A DNA stretch of 64,000 nt from Sistotremastrum niveocremeum HHB9708 (lineage: Eukaryota > Basidiomycota > Agaricomycetes > Sistotremastrales > Sistotremastraceae), in the NCBI GenBank assembly GCA_001630475.1, contig KV419397.1, forward strand, positions 1,061,758 to 1,125,757, read 5' to 3'. The translations under genes were made by a program, and so were the position numbers. The notes beneath the pieces were generated by a model. The model was not told where the DNA came from. It was given only the letters and a program-made list of their open reading frames with translations, and made no database searches. Shown in pieces: positions 11,843 to 23,602 of the stretch; positions within the stretch are counted from its first letter, which is position 1; the number at the start of each line of letters is the position of its first letter.

Positions 11843-12578
11843 GGCAAGACCGCGGTGTGATGGCTTGTGAGATGGGAGAGATTGAGGTAGTGGGGAACCA
11901 ACGAGCCCAGATACAAAAATCAGGGCGGCCGTCGGAGGTCGTTGATAAGAACCGGGAGCCTGGTCTCTCCCACTGTCGCATCGCTTCCGGTCGATCGCAA
12001 ATTCCGTTGGGCCTCGAGTCTACAGATGGAAGGCTGATGATAAATTTGGTGGCTTTTGTCAAGTCGAGAATGCTGATAGGGAGAGAAAGGAGCGATGAGT
12101 GGGGAAGCTAATCCCAACCAAGGGCCATGTGCCTCAATTTCGGCCTCGTTAGAGATGATGACCCCTCTGATTGAATAGGTTTTATGGCGGAATGGATCAT
12201 CAGGTCAACATGAGGCATATCGTATGAACGTATCCGTATACTGAAGTGAAATGAATTACGTGGCGAGACGGATCTGTCAGAGCGGAAAAATGGGCGAGTG
12301 GGGTTGATATGGAGCTTGTCGAGTTTGGTTAATCGATGCATCGCGAGGACAAGATCGTGAAAGAAGACGCGGCGTCTGATGGTAGCGCGACAACGGAATT
12401 GTTGCGTGAGAGGGTGCAACTGAACCGGTGGCATGGCCCGGGGGCACGTCCGAGACTCGCGAATTGATTGATCAACTCCGATTCTTACAACACCCCTCAT
12501 CTTGCAACGTTTTCGCGCGTTCTGGACCTCGGTTTATCCCCACCTGTCTTTATCGAACGCCATACCATTTAGCGGCGA
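11843..12578. other. Spacer between CAPG copies 2 and 3
   Basis: Contains a 130-codon minus-strand frame (12108-12500) without homology to the surrounding families and without splice partners. The upstream region of copy 2 should lie here. I see no supported gene. Confidence 0.35.
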
Positions 12579-13020
12579 TCAAGAAAGGATCAGCGTGACG
12601 TCGCATGGTCCTGGTCGGCTGCTGACTGGAACTCGTAAGTCGAGAATAGAGATCCTGTCATCTTTACCAGCAGCGCACATAATACTGAAGCATAGAAATG
12701 GGTCGAGAACCAATCCCTCAGATGGGCAAAAAGCTCTGGCTGTCCGATAAACATTTTTTCTTCGGCAAGCGCTTCGGGTCGGATTGAAGACAAGACGCAT
12801 GTCCTGTGGAGATGAGGGTGACAATACATTCGTTATCCACGCGGATCACGGGAAGCGGAATTCCAGGTGTCATTTGGGACGGTGCCAGAACGGAGGGCAT
12901 TCGTAATGCGATACCGAAGTTTTCGAGGTAAGTCCTCGTGTTCTCATCGATAGGCGAGGCTGCAGATGACCCAATAGGCTGCGGCAGGGTTCGCAGAGGA
13001 AGATATATAAAGTGCTGCAT
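12579..13020 (-). pseudogene. CAPG-family copy 3, frameshifted
   Basis: The first frame, from ATG at 13020, carries family-like MQHFIYLPLRTL and later IRVDNECIVTLIS. After an A-rich run (six A on the minus strand, around 12750) the family signal continues in another frame: VYRTARAFCPSEG then LDPFLCFSIMCAAG, the counterpart of GPxQDLLYxLMxCAPG. The usual C-terminal PPRxW segment was not found. The copy is either a recent pseudogene with one frameshift at a homopolymer or carries an assembly error there. Confidence 0.5.
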
Positions 13021-13263
13021 TTACCGCGCCTTGATCTATCATCTCGCCCCTACGATGAGCTGTCAGCCCCATCACTCTTCGCATTTCTCTCGAGGATCTT
13101 ACCTTCATTGAACATCCTTGGTGCAGATCCTACGTTGCACAACTGTCCGTGACCTTGGTCTGTTTTTTCTTCAATCATTTGGGATGTATGTGGCTGATGA
13201 ATTGGACAGCGATTTATTATGCATGACATTATTTAGCGAGTGGCAAAGTCTTGAGGGAACGGC

Positions 13264-14183
13264 ATGCTTTTGAAGACGTTGCTGGCAACAGGTTCACTAT
13301 TCATATGCAGCATAACAGATGTCAGTCTTCCTGAAGATCTGGTGAGTATTATCAGTGCCGTCAGTAAATTATTCACTAGTACTCACGACGGGCTGTAGCT
13401 CAGGATCTCTAGTCTTTCGATGTAGTGCTCCTCGGTATTGGCCTGGGCCGGATACTGGTGAGTGGTCATCCTCCTACTGCTCGTGCACCGACTGTTCCAA
13501 TTAATCGAGTTCTCAGAATATTGTCGTCGTGGTCTGCCGAGCCGAGCCGAAACATATCGTAGTCTCGAAGATCATCGAGGGTGATACGTATGAAGGGTGC
13601 GAATCTCCCGTATGCCAAGCCAGTACCGAATTGACGGTTCATTATCTTCAGATACTCAAGAACCGCCGGCAATGTCAGGCTTTTCTATCTGGGTCACGAC
13701 CAACAAACTACAAGTAAGCTTCAACGTATAACTATTAGTAGTCGAGTATTGACGCACCTGAGAGTTCCGTAACGCCTCAGTCATCCCTTTTCCAGTCTCT
13801 CGAGTCTAGCTGCGTCCTTCAGCATATCCTCGCGGGCGCCAAATCCATTCTTCGCTGCGTCCTCTCTGTCCATCCTGAAATCGTACTTTTGCTGGATGAA
13901 CGGACGATAAAGGCGTTCATTTCCATCACGTCGAGCTGTGGTGAGTCTTTCATTTTAAGCCTCATCATTCATTCACTCATGATTCTGAGCCGTGGACGAC
14001 AGAGCGCGATGAAATCTTCAGAGCTTCAGTTTCCGCTGTAATCTCTAGACGAATGGTCTCACCTCGTGCGCTGTATAGATTAGGTATGTCCATGCATTAC
14101 GAAGTCTTCAAGTTGTTGACAGAGCGACAGTAGCGTTGCTTTCGTATCGCGCTATGTCCAGCCTCGACGCAAGCATCGGATGA
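13264..14183 (+). CDS. Orphan six-exon gene with signal-peptide-like start, 211 aa
   Basis: Exons 13264-13341, 13413-13457, 13517-13713, 13765-13940, 14003-14083 and 14125-14183 join with matching phases at all five junctions, and every intron has GT...AG ends. The first 20 residues (MLLKTLLATGSLFICS) look like a signal peptide or anchor. A second hydrophobic run (VVLLGIGLGRIL then NIVVVV) follows about residues 29-47 and could be a membrane span. The rest is helical and soluble-looking, with six or so cysteines (CESPVC, SSCVL, ILRCVL). I do not recognise it. The frame agreement over five introns is the main reason to believe it is real; the first intron is the least certain. Confidence 0.45.
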
Positions 14184-15770
14184 CCGGAAGATGCTTTCTC
14201 GGCATGGCTTCGGTCTCGGCTTCGGTCATCCAGTCCATCACTTTCGACACCGAGCTCTCAGTTGTGTCGGTAAGTCAGTTTGTTTGAATGAGCTTGATCA
14301 TGAACTGAAAGTCTCATATAGATATAGGAATGACTCGCAGCGGGCAACATTTATTTGTCCTGCCGCTGCTGGATATTTTAATTTTCCCCAGCCGTGAATC
14401 AATTTTGCGGGCCTGACCAAACCCGGGCCTCCATTGTTGATTTTCCCAAGCGGTCAATCAATCTTCTGAGCCTCAATAGGGCCTGATGGAGCCCTCAGAG
14501 TGATCTGTTCCGACGTGAGTCCGTAACAAAGCCGAATTTATTGCTCGGTCACGGTTGCGAACCCCACGTCCGAGAACAGATCTGCATGTTCCAACATCAG
14601 CCAGAGACTCGACACGCCCGATATTCTGTTTGTTCTTCTGCTCTTGGAAAAGTGATGGTGAGTCCTCTCGCACTTATATATATACAGGCTCCATGAATTC
14701 ACGCATTTTCCTAGTGTTCCGAAATGCTCAGTTGTAGTATTTTGGCGCTTGACATCCGTGCACGTGTAGTGTAGTGGATAATTTCCAGGGTGGGATTTAT
14801 TCTCGGTGTCTATACCCAGCACAGCCGACGACTTCGGGACGACGCAGATGATGCAGAGTTATCCGTCGTCGGACGCGTTCACTTTGTGTCATCTATAGAG
14901 TCTTGAGCATCGATGTGCTATTGTTTTTGTTTTGTTCTTTTTTGGCTTCGATACGTTGCATTGAGTTGATATCTCGGAGGAGGCGTCTCGGTTCATGGCA
15001 TTCGTACTGCCGACTCGACCGTTCCTTCTAGATTTTCAAAGTGAGATGTGGGTCATTCTGCCGTCAATCTCAGCTGGACTAGACTTGGTGTATTCCCTTG
15101 AATGAACGAAATTCGTTCTATGGCAATCCATCAATTCTGGTGGAGTATTCAGCGAGACGCGGGTATCCAAGAATAGACTAGACATGGGTATGTGCTCTCT
15201 TTTTTTAGAAAAAAATCTTTCATAACATCCCTTCTAGACTCGAGAACCTTAGCTCCTCGGTTCGCCAGTGCATTCGGCGTGGTTATAACACAGATCACTT
15301 ATGTGTGGGTCGACATGGATGATCGTGCAAATTACGACTCCTGCACCCAAACACACATAGGTCCTTGGATAATTGCGCCGATTCCTGCAAAGATCTCTCA
15401 AATATCTCATAGTTACCTATCGCTGGACTGCTGGCTGACGGAGGCACTGTCCATCGATGTGATAACGTGGAATTTGAGCTTGACGTGTTCAACGTGTTTA
15501 TTTCCATATTTCGCTAGGGCGATCGATTTCATGTCATAGAGAAATGTGATGCATACTTCATGTTCATCTTTGCCTGAGATCTTTCGCCTAGCAACGTATG
15601 ATGAATCTGTGGTTCTTGCCTTCTAGAGTAATTGAACGCTGATTATGTACATGTAATATCAAAAACACTCCATCGCAAGAACTCGATATTGGATTTGAAC
15701 GTCTTTGGGATTAGTACGTCATGCTCTTTAACATCAAACGCCTTCTGATTTTTCTCTTTGATATTTGTCA
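14184..15770. other. Stretch with no resolved gene
   Basis: Holds scattered splice-like signals (for example a donor near 15190 and an acceptor near 15237) and a 115-codon plus-strand frame at 15192-15539, without a consistent model. The sequence ttcggtctcggcttcggtc near 14210 echoes a TTCGG-rich tract near 8443. Nothing recognised. Confidence 0.35.
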
Positions 15771-15772
15771 GA

Positions 15773-16120
15773 GAGCTAGATTTCCTACTGGATTGTTGCG
15801 GGGATCAAACTTCGGAGTTCTCGGGCAATCGGGTAAGTCGGCCTTCTAACTTATTTATTTATTATGTTGAGCGTATGATCTCAAGACTCTCCTATATTAT
15901 TGCTTGACCCCGATAACACGTATCTGGTATCCCGTACACACGAAAGAACGGTCTACGCGGCACAGAAACTTTTCGAATGTGAGGTCATCTTCTCAACAAA
16001 CTTCAAAGAGCTAACTCGCTGATCCAGCCACATGACTGGCAGATCGTTGTTAGACTTATACAGATGTTTTTCGTCGAGAACTCACTGTCTCGGGGCGAGC
16101 GCATGGGATGTCAGCCTTGA
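15773..16120 (+). CDS. Tentative orphan gene fragment
   Basis: Three exon-like segments keep frame: one around 15773-15834 (ELDFLLDCCGDQ), one around 15888-15977 and one ending at a TGA at 16118-16120 (HDWQIVVRLIQMFF). They are separated by GT...AG introns of about 50 bp. The start was not found and no family is recognised. A polyadenylation-like AATAAA at 16627 lies well downstream and may belong to a longer version that includes the frame at 16108-16449. Confidence 0.22.
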
Positions 16121-16825
16121 GGTTATGTCACGAGTTGATGTCCTATACGCTGCTTGTTGCCTCTGAACAGTCCAGCTCTGACGGCCGTCACAGCGTTTTC
16201 TGGATGTTAGAATCATGTGTCCATGGACTCGAGGCTCAGGTTAGTTTTCTGTCTAGAACCCTCGATCCGATTCGAGTACTGACGGACATTTCACTCTCAT
16301 CGTCACAGAGCAGTCTCTTCGATTTTGCCAGAGTCGGATATTCGCGCTTCATATCAGCCGGCTTGGCTGATTGTCAACCATTAGCGAGCGGTGGTGGTTG
16401 GAAAATCCGATACCTCGCATGCCAATGGTCAACGTTAAGCCGAGGTTAATTTTTTTCCCCTTACATGTACATATGCGAATTGCGAGTCCCTATCGCGCGC
16501 CAATGAGGTAAAAACTGCTCTATGAGTCGTCAGAGTATATAAACGAGGGCAGCTAGGATTGAATGATGACAGTCTTGTGACCTTTCTTGTTGTAATGCCA
16601 TCGTACTGTACTTGGGTTCATGTGATAATAAAACTTGAATTTCGACATCCGCTGTTGGCGTATATACGTTCAGAAATTTCATGTCAACGCTTTCGCTTTT
16701 CAACAATCGTGTTCTGGATGTCAGATCGTACGAGATAGAGAACCGGAGTTATGAGCCATGAAGCCGACTCCTGAAGAAGGTCTAGGTAAATATGACCAAA
16801 CAGCTCGGCACCGGCACCAGACTCA

Positions 16826-19800
16826 ATGCCATCACCAGCGGATGCATTGCAAGAGCCAGTCGCCAACTCATCCACTGCACACGACCAGGAGACTGCACAG
16901 TCAACCGACGAAGATGCACTCCTAACTCAGCTATCATCTTTACTTACCGACCTTACCGCCAATCCACTTTCATTGCGACTGCATAAGGCTCATTTGAGTC
17001 TTTCAAAACAATTGGGCTTAGATTTGGATCAGGCGCGAGAGCTTTTGATTGAAAACCGCTCAGGACCGAGTGCATTATGGCTCGACAGCTTGCGCGAAAC
17101 GTACCGGTCCTTAGGTCCTGAGACCGACGATGAGGATGAGGACGACAATGACGAGAGCGAAGACGAAGGATGGAAAGACGTTGAGCGCGTCGAAGCTCTC
17201 TTTCAACAATTCGCACGAGCGCACGAAGATTATCTCTTCATTCCTATCCTCATACTTCACGCCAAGTCCCTACTTCGAGCATTCCGAGCCGGTGTACTCG
17301 ATGCGGAAGATATAAGAAGTCGAATGGAAGAGATCATGGAGAAGGCCAATAAATTCATCTCTGGAAGTCAGGAAGTTTGGTCGATCTGGCGGGCTTGGGA
17401 GATGGAGAGACTTGACTCCGTCGTCGAAGAGGGCGGTGACAAGTCAGTCTTTCATTTTTATTCTTATGCTTAGTCTGACGAACACTCAGGGAAATATTAG
17501 TGGCACATATCAATGATTTACACTTAAATCGCCTCCGAACTCCTCATGCTCAGCACTCCGAAACACTTGACTCATACTCACAATTCATCTCATCCACTCA
17601 TCCTCCATCGTCATATGAATCTTTGCTCGTCACGGCTTCAAAAATTAAAACTCATCCGGCGCGCATATATTCGAGGAGGGAGAATTTTGAGTTCGTACCT
17701 ACGGGAGCGACTGTGGATTGGGGGAGATATATTGGGTTCGAGAAGAAGAAAATTGATTTGCCGCTGGTTGTGGGCGTTTACGAACGCGCGGTAGATGATC
17801 TCGCGACGCGGATATGGAATGCTCTCCCTGACTCTCCACTGACGTCCGAGAAGGCAGACGAAGACTCCAATGTGAAGATGTTGGAAGACGAGTTAGCGAA
17901 GACGTGGCTGGGATATATTCAAGTTGTCCGCGATCACTCCCCGCCCGATTCGAAGAAGGCCGGAAACGATGACGAAGAAGCCCAGGAAGGAGACGATGAT
18001 GAGCCTTCCCCGACAGATCGAGAGCATCGATTATTCGCCCGCGCAGTGCGAAGCGCCCCATTCTCCGGGACGTTATGGGCCGCATATATCATCGCACTTG
18101 AAAGATCTTCACTCCCTACTCCTCCCTCCACCGATGCTCCTGATAGCGATGACGGCAACGAGGACGACGTCCAGATTCCAGACTACGTCGCTGTCCACCC
18201 CCAGATACTCCTCACATACTCCCGAGCACTGGCCGCTCTCACTTCATCCTCGGCGGGTGCCAAAGTTGATGACCTTATCGACGTAATCCTGGCGCGCTTC
18301 TCTTATGAGCGGAGAAGAATCGATTTCCTTGGCGGAGGACTCGACGAACTTGCTGTGCTACTCGAAGAAGCCATCGAGCAAATCCGAGCATTACCTCCTA
18401 CTGCAGGGGGGAAGAGCGGAGATTCGCGTTTGCGCGTCGAACGCGCGTATTCCAATTTCGTACGTTTCTCATTGTCTATCAATAGCGGAGGCTAATCCTG
18501 TAGGTTTAGTTGGCAAGTAATGAAGATGCCGATCTTGAGAAAATTCAGAAGCTATGGGAGGGGACAACCAAGCATTTCAACACCTCTTATTTCGCCTGGA
18601 TATCCTATGCTGAAGCCTTAACGTATGTTTCCTCTGCCTCGTTCCTCATGTTGGTCAATGACAGCTCGATCTTTAGAAAAGTGGGGGCGATCCAACAAGC
18701 AAGACAGGTTTACCAATCAACCCTACGAACCCGTTCTTTATCACTCGATTATCCTGAACCCCTCTTCGACGCATACCGGACGTTTGAGGCGCTATATGGG
18801 AGTGTCAAAGACGAAGAAGAGGGGAAAGTTGTCCTTGCGAAGGCATCGGAGGGAGTTGCGCGAAAGAGAGAGAAGGAAGCACGGATAGCTTATGAGAAGG
18901 CGGAGAAGGAGCGGCAAGACTATTGGAAGGCTTATGCGGAGGCTGCTGCGTCTACTAATGGGGCTGCCGTGAAGGATGCAGGATATACCGAAGATGCCGA
19001 GGGTGAGGCGGAGAAGTTAATTGGAAGTGCACTGTCTATGGATGTTGATACCTCGATCAACGGAACGGCGAAGAAGCGGAAGGCGGATGATTTGGATGAC
19101 GAAGGTTCGCAAGCGGGTGGAGGGTATAAGAAGGCGAAAACAGGTACGTCTCCCCCTTGCGTAGAGGTATCCGGTGCTGATGGGTTGAATAGAAAAGGAG
19201 GTCGTTCTCAAACGGTAAGCCCCGTTGTAACTCTACAGGTTCACCAATCGACTGATGATGTGTTTGATGTCAGAGATCGCGAGAACTGTACGGTCTTCGT
19301 ATCAGACCTTCCAGAGTCTGCTTCCGACGGCGATCTCGAGAAATTATTCAAGGATGTCCGTATCCGTTCTGCTTCACTTGGATGACAGTACTGATGACAT
19401 GGTGTACAGTGTGGCCCGATCCGAGAAGTGAAGATTACGAGGCTGGAAGGGAAAGATGGCGCAGATGTTGTAGCTACAGTGGAATTCATGTCTCGTGTAC
19501 GTCCTCCCTAAACTTCTTCCTCTTCAACCCCGCTGACGTAGTTGCAGGACTCGATACCTCCCGCCCTCACCAAAGACAAGAAACGTCTCCCTCCTCACGA
19601 AAACGAGTTGAACGTGCACCCGGCTTGGCAGTCAACTCTCTATATCACCAATTTCCCTCCGTCGGCGAATGATGAGCAGATACGAGAGATGTTTGCTGCG
19701 TATGGGCCGTTGTTTGATGTGAGGTGGCCTAGTAAGAAGTGGAAGGGAACTCGGAGGTTCTGCTACGTCCAGTTTGTCAAAAGGGTGAGTGTCCTTTCAT

Positions 19801-21194
19801 TGCCTTTGCTACGTTGCTTCCCAATTTTCTTCCCTTCGTTGCATTTATCTCATGCTCCTCCCTCATTTCTTCGTCTTCGTCTTGGCACTTTCGTGAGATG
19901 ATGCTGATATACAACGCAGGAAAGTGCGCGGGCGTCTCTAGCTCTCCATGGGACCGAAATGGAGCCCGGAATGAAACTATCTGTCTTGATCTCGAATCCC
20001 GAGCGGAAGAAAGAAAGGAGTGATAAAGATGCTGATAGGCGAGAAGTATACGTTGCCGGTCTTGCTCGATCCACTACCGAAGATGATCTCCGCGGCATCT
20101 TCGATGCCTTTGGAGCGATCAAGGAAATCAGGATCGCTAGCGATGAGAAGGGATGTAAAGGATTCGCATTCGTCGAATTTGAATCCGAGGTTCGTAACTC
20201 GAGCTCTATTCTCTGCTGTCATTTATTAACGTCATTTCTTGAAATCTAGGAGGGAGCGGAAGCTGCGCTGGGTGCTAATAACGTGGAATTGAAGAAGCGA
20301 AGAATAGCCGTCACTCTCGCCGACTCTCGAGTACAAGCCAAACCAAAGTACGTCTTCTCCCATTTACTCCCCTTCCTTCTCGAACATTCCGTATCTCTCT
20401 TTCTCTTCTTGATCCCGAGCCTCCCTTCTATCCGACAGCCGGCGTCGACGCTGATTTCGTCTTAGACGTCTTCCAACTGCAACGGGCTTAGGCAAGAAAG
20501 CCGAAGTACGATCTAAGTCAGTCCGGATCAAAGGATTGCCGGAGGCTGCGGAGGAGGGATTGCTGCAGCAGGCTGTTGAGAAGGCTATCGGAGGGCCGGT
20601 GAAGCGGGTTGAGGTGTTTCGCGATCTCAGGGAGGGCGTGGTGGAACTCGAGACCCTCGCTGTATGTCGTCTCCTCAGGTCTTATTGCGATGAGATCATT
20701 CTAATCACGTATCATAGGACGCGGGGAAGATTGTGCTCCTGCCTTCCCCGGTCGTATTCCAAGGACACGAACTTCAAATTGTCGAAGAGAGCGTTAAGCC
20801 TCCAAATCGCAAGGAGAGGAGGAGCGCTGCTGCACGCGGCGGAAGCGTTAGTGTCGGGAGTGTGGACGGAACACCCGAACCAGGTGCTACGGCATCTGGA
20901 TCGACTGCTGCGACAGCTAGTGGGGGAGGTGGCATGTTCGTTCCTAGGGCTGCAGGGAAGCCGAAAGCGAAACTCGGATTAGGAGCTCCTCGTGCTGCCG
21001 CCGGCAGCGCTGCTCCCAAACGAGTTGGTTTCGTAGCTGCAACTTCAAGTACGGCTGGTCATGGAGTTGAGGACCATCCTGAAATTTCGAGTGGTATTGC
21101 GGTTCCTTCGACTACTGCTCCTGCGCATAGCGGAACGCAAGGAGAGTCGAAGAAGGGGCAGGATGCCTTCAGGGCGATGTTGGCGGGGAAGTGA
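16826..21194 (+). CDS. PRP24: SART3/Prp24-type U4/U6 snRNA annealing factor
   Basis: A large multi-exon gene starting MPSPADALQEP. The first half has the helical HAT-repeat pattern typical of SART3-like proteins (for example LFARAVRSAPFSGTLWAAYI), broken by acidic loops. An acidic/basic linker with a nuclear-localisation-like KKRKADD follows. At least three RNA-recognition motifs come next: NCTVFVSDLPES; TLYITNFPPSAN with CYVQF; EVYVAGLARST with KGFAFVEFES. A fourth, weaker RRM-like unit follows (VRIKGLPEAAEE). The C-terminus GQDAFRAMLAGK matches the Lsm-interaction motif. In other fungi this protein re-anneals U4 and U6 snRNA to recycle the tri-snRNP in the nucleus. About ten introns of 45-120 bp, some approximate; roughly 1,100 residues. 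A housekeeping gene between two accessory regions, with no sign of decay. Confidence 0.9.
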
Positions 21195-23602
21195 GGATAT
21201 GGTTGTTCCGGTTTCTTTCTCGTAGTGACCTCGTTGTAGTGCGCCTCTCGGGGATGTATCGATAGTCCTCTGGCGTATAATTAGGCTCCCGGTCAACATT
21301 GACCTGACCTCGAGAACGTCACGCGTTCCCGTCAATAGTCATCAAGTGATATTCACTCGCGTAGAAATATTGCGGTCGTGTTGGGTGGCATGGTCCAATA
21401 TTTCGAGGCACTGGTAGTTGGATCTATGTGACGAGTTCGTATAGGATGGTCCTAAGGACAAGAGAGACGATACTAGTAGCATGGATGGGTAGCTACGGTT
21501 GCAGGCTATTTCCTAGGAATTGGCATCAGTTGATTGATAGATAGAGATATGCTCAATAGATACATACAGGCTACCAGTGGGGACTTCAGGTTGAATCATA
21601 CCCTTGCGGTCAGCATATTGCCCTCGAAAACGCGCCGTACTGTAGACCAAATAATGTGGCTGAGACTTATAAGAATGCTTCTATGGGAGCTCTGGTGTGT
21701 CGTATCCGTTGGCATTGGAATGTGAGACATTGAAATGGAAGGACCGGCGTTTTCGGAGCGGGGTTGGAGTTGAACGTTGAACGTTGAACAGGACCTCTCG
21801 CGCATGATTCCTCTGCATCCAATAGCCCACTCTGACGATCCGATATTCGACGACCTCAAAACCTGATCATCCAAATTTCAAAGAAGAGAAGGATAGATGA
21901 GAAGTCAATATTTCTTTTCACCTCGACGCGAGTACCGCAAACTCGCTTTCGAGCTGGCTCCAAGTTAATTTCCTACCAATCGTGAGCCCAGAAACCCCTC
22001 ATATCTAGACAAGTATTGAAAATAGGCGAAGCAGTTGGAAGATCGAAATTTGGGTTCAAGTGGGGAAAGCGGGTGACGACGGAGGCGCGAATCCAGTGGT
22101 AGCTGGTGGCCTTCGAATTGCCGATGGATGACTATATGGCTGAGTTCAGGATATTGTGAGTCTTGATTGGCATGCATAAAATGGGAAGTCTAACCTCTTA
22201 GATAAAAGCCTAATGCCTCTCTGTCCGCGGCCACAGTTTGGTACGGCGATTGTATGATTCGAATATTTCTCCGCAACCTGAGCTTTGCCTTATTGTTCGG
22301 TATAAGGTCTTCCCAGTCAAGAGAGTGTCTGTCTACATCCGAAAGCATAATATTGCTGGAGACCGGGACCGACGGTAGAGACACTGGTAAGGTGGTTCAT
22401 GTTCAACCATCGATGTTGAAGGTCGTGGCCCTTCATCATCTCAGAGAAACAGGATCAATATAGACTCTGCGCATCCGAATGCGTGTGAAGGGGCAAGACT
22501 ATCATTCCATGATAATAAGTCACGTAAGAGGCTCATTCGGTTGCCCCGAACACCAAGATTTGATCTACGATGGCGTTTCAGTACTTCATCGACGATCGCA
22601 TAAAACTAGAACACATCCTAGGCTCACCTGAGCGTTCCATTGACCTTATTCCAAGGCGATGTGTGGTATGCAAGCCTCCGCTTATCCCCCAGAATATTCT
22701 AACTTGTATCCTTTCATCAAGTTCGTCCGCCGAACATTCCGCCTCCTCCTGTTGTCCATCATCGGATAGACTTGGCCGTATCTCCAATACCATCAGCCTC
22801 ATATCTCGAACAAAGGTTCAGGATTGAAAGACTTTCCCATGGTCGCGCGTGCCGTCATAACCACTGACACAGGATAAACCAGAATGCTTTGGGCCGTGAA
22901 TGGCTTTGAGACACAAAATGAGCACTGTTGAGAAAGTTCATCTCTTAATTACCCTCACGTCGCAGGATGCGCATTGCGCAGCGTACAATCTATATCAAGG
23001 CGTCCGAGAAAGGATTTTGGAATGTAAACAGCCTTATAGCAGGTTGGACCGTGACTGATGACGATTACCGCTAATTAGAAAGTATCCGGTACGTGATTTT
23101 CAGATGAACTGCTCTCACCATGATTCACCTTCTGCTACTATTACCAGATCTCCGGAGGAAGCAAATTTTCGTCGTGGCTAAAGCAGGTTGATTGCCGGAC
23201 CTATGGTCATCGCCGAAGAAACTCTTCAACGACCGGGAAGTTATCCAGCCCGGCCTAATGATGATACGGGCCATATACTTGTCAAGGTCCTCGGTGTCGC
23301 TGCAGAGGCCGAGCTCGAGCTCAGTTAGCCGAAAACCCTGATGCCGATCACAAGAGCCCGTCGCGTTGATTTCGCGTCGGCGGAACACGGAAGGTTTTCA
23401 CAGTGGCAGTACTGATTTTCACTATCCTTCGCAATCCTTCGAGTTGAACAGAAATTCACTGCTTCTACGACAATTTTCGTCTTATTTTCACATTTAATCG
23501 CGAAGATCTCAATATTCTACGGATTTTCGGCTCTAGAGGGATTCTCGCCTTATATTCTGCGGAACTTGAATATCCCACTTCCTCTCCCTAGTGCACTTCG
23601 AG
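21195..23602. other. 2.4-kb stretch with no supported gene
   Basis: Only short frames. A frame at 22570-22827 starts MAFQYFIDDRIKLEH and a short segment near 22973 reads DAHCAAYNLYQGVRER after an acceptor-like cag, but I could not connect them. The last 150 bp should contain the PK2 promoter (ccttatattc near 23545). Confidence 0.4.

Noticed and set aside
12108-12500. 130-codon minus-strand frame upstream of CAPG copy 2
   Set aside because: No splice context, no family similarity and unremarkable composition; treated as chance.
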